Shown here piece by piece: positions 5,060-6,216 of a stretch of 6,216 nt of DNA. The notes beneath the pieces are model-generated. The model was not told the origin of the DNA and ran no database searches. It worked only from the letters and a program-made list of their open reading frames with translations. Source of the stretch: CAYRIF01 sp964424205 (GTDB lineage Bacteria > Bacteroidota > Bacteroidia > Cytophagales > Cyclobacteriaceae); contig CAYRIF010000232.1 in assembly GCA_964424205.1 (NCBI GenBank), forward strand, positions 1 through 6,216, read 5' to 3'. A program made the translations under genes and the position numbers. How positions within the stretch are numbered: the stretch's first letter is position 1; each line of letters opens with the position of its first letter.

Positions 5060-6216
5060 ATGGCAAAACACAAGAAAAAGAGTAATCGATTAATTTATAT
5101 TATGGTAGGTGTTGTGGTAGCACTACTGATATTAGCATTAGTGGGGAAATCACAAGGTTGGATAGGTGGCGATAATGCAAAGGAAGTGGAACTTGCAAAA
5201 GCCAAGAAAGTAACCATTATAGAAAAAGTGAGTGCCTCTGGTGCGGTACAGCCTGTCACCGAGATTAAACTCAGTCCAGATGTGGCGGGAGAAATCACGG
5301 AGCTAAATGTAGAAGAAGGGGACTCAGTAAAAATGGGACAACTGTTGATAAGAATCAGACCGGATAACTTAGAGCTGGCGCTAGACAGAACCCGTGCGAT
5401 GCTCAATCAACAACGAGCGAATCTATCTACTTCAAGGGCAACCTTGTCGAAAGTAGAAGCAAATTTTAATCGGGCTACTTTAGAGCATGATAGACAAAAA
5501 TTGCTATTTGATAAAAAGGTAATTTCTAAGGCAGATTGGGAAATGGCGGAAGCGAATTTTATTGCTTCAAAAAACGATTTGGTTTCTGCGAAACAAAGTG
5601 TTGTTGCTTCGCAATATATTATTAAAAGTCAGCAGGCATCAGTTAATGAAGCTGCTGAAAACTTACGATTGGCAAATGTCTATGCACCGGCAAGTGGTAC
5701 TGTTTCAAAATTAAGTGTAGAGCAAGGGGAACGAGTAGTAGGAAGCACCATGATGGCAGGTACAGAAATGCTGAGAATTGCAGATTTAACCAAAATGGAG
5801 GTGAGAGTAGATGTGAATGAAAATGATATCATTCGGGTGTCGCTTGGAGATACAGCCGTTATCGATGTGGATGCCTATTCACATTTAGACAAAAAATTTA
5901 AAGGCGTGGTAACGGCGATTGCAAATACCGCCAATGACAAAATTTCTTCTGATGCGGTAACGGAGTTTCAAGTAAAAATAAGAGTCTTAAATGATTCGTT
6001 TAAAGATTTGGCAAAAGAAAAAAACATCACCTCGCCGTTTCGTCCGGGCATGACCGCCAGTGTGGACATTATTACCGAGCGAAAAGAAAATGTATTATCA
6101 GTGCCATTATCTTCGGTAACTACAAGAGACCCAAACAAAAAGAAACGTAGAAGAGGAAAAAAAGAAGAAGGCGATAAAGAAGAAAGCAAGCCAAAGACCG
6201 ATGATAAGAAAAAGAA
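5060..6216 (+). CDS. MacA/HlyD-like periplasmic adaptor (membrane fusion protein), 3'-truncated
   Basis: The periplasmic adaptor that joins an inner-membrane pump to the TolC channel encoded 4 bp upstream. The frame is open from ATG 5060 to the window end: 385 full codons with no stop, so the C-terminus is missing. A basic N-tail (KHKKKSNR) precedes one transmembrane anchor at residues 11-29 (LIYIMVGVVVALLILALVG), with no lipobox. The first lipoyl half-motif lies at about 57-100 (VSASGAVQPVTEIKLSPDVA and onward), a long coiled-coil hairpin at about 103-203, and the second half-motif at 205-241 (VYAPASGTVSKLSVEQGERV). The beta-barrel domain follows from about 245, then FRPGMTASVDI (327-337) and VLSVPLSSVTTR (345-356). 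The last visible residues, 357-385, form a strongly charged Lys/Arg/Glu/Asp tract. The VSASG..P domain style resembles MacA-like adaptors that partner a MacB-type ABC transporter, but an RND pump is not excluded. Confidence 0.95.
   Translation, partial: MAKHKKKSNRLIYIMVGVVVALLILALVGKSQGWIGGDNAKEVELAKAKKVTIIEKVSASGAVQPVTEIKLSPDVAGEITELNVEEGDSVKMGQLLIRIRPDNLELALDRTRAMLNQQRANLSTSRATLSKVEANFNRATLEHDRQKLLFDKKVISKADWEMAEANFIASKNDLVSAKQSVVASQYIIKSQQASVNEAAENLRLANVYAPASGTVSKLSVEQGERVVGSTMMAGTEMLRIADLTKMEVRVDVNENDIIRVSLGDTAVIDVDAYSHLDKKFKGVVTAIANTANDKISSDAVTEFQVKIRVLNDSFKDLAKEKNITSPFRPGMTASVDIITERKENVLSVPLSSVTTRDPNKKKRRRGKKEEGDKEESKPKTDDKKK

Noticed and set aside
5095..5406. Minus-strand open frame of 103 codons
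   Set aside because: It is antisense to the adaptor gene, whose plus-strand frame is continuous from 5060 to 6216 with clear lipoyl and hairpin domains.

Overview
The window looks like a chromosomal segment from a low-GC member of the Bacteroidota, plausibly a Cytophagales- or Flavobacteriia-like marine or soil organism. Support comes from the style of the TolC and adaptor proteins, the lack of clear Shine-Dalgarno sequences before the genes, and two matches to the Bacteroidota -7 promoter element TAnnTTTG (771-778 and 2838-2845). The phylum assignment is an inference from these traits, and nothing finer can be supported.

Layout, all genes on the + strand. (1) 1-677: the 3' five-sixths of thyA (thymidylate synthase), cut by the window edge. 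(2) 678-2831: a more AT-rich accessory block. It holds a two-gene toxin-antitoxin module (small antitoxin plus PIN-domain RNase, overlapping by 14 bp), then a stand-alone AAA_14/DUF4143 ATPase. The ATPase is bracketed by two near-identical 45-bp direct repeats (1408-1452 and 2787-2831, 44/45 identical). (3) 2891-3568: the beta subunit of an iron-sulfur L-serine dehydratase, without an adjacent alpha subunit. (4) 3598-6216: a TolC-family outer-membrane channel followed 4 bp later by a MacA/HlyD-like periplasmic adaptor that runs off the window end. This is the start of a tripartite efflux operon whose inner-membrane pump must lie beyond position 6216.

How the parts work together: thyA and the serine dehydratase are housekeeping metabolism. 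The TolC and adaptor genes are one functional unit spanning the envelope. The PIN module is a self-contained addiction or stress-response unit. The ATPase has no known specific role, and its flanking repeats are the most unusual structure here: they define a 1379-bp unit that could have been gained, or could be lost, as a cassette by recombination between the repeats. The downstream repeat copy ends 6 bp before the putative -7 element of the serine dehydratase gene. I see no CRISPR array, rRNA, tRNA, transposase or riboswitch. No gene-free stretch exceeds 300 bp; the longest is 1328-1575 (248 bp), which holds repeat copy 1.
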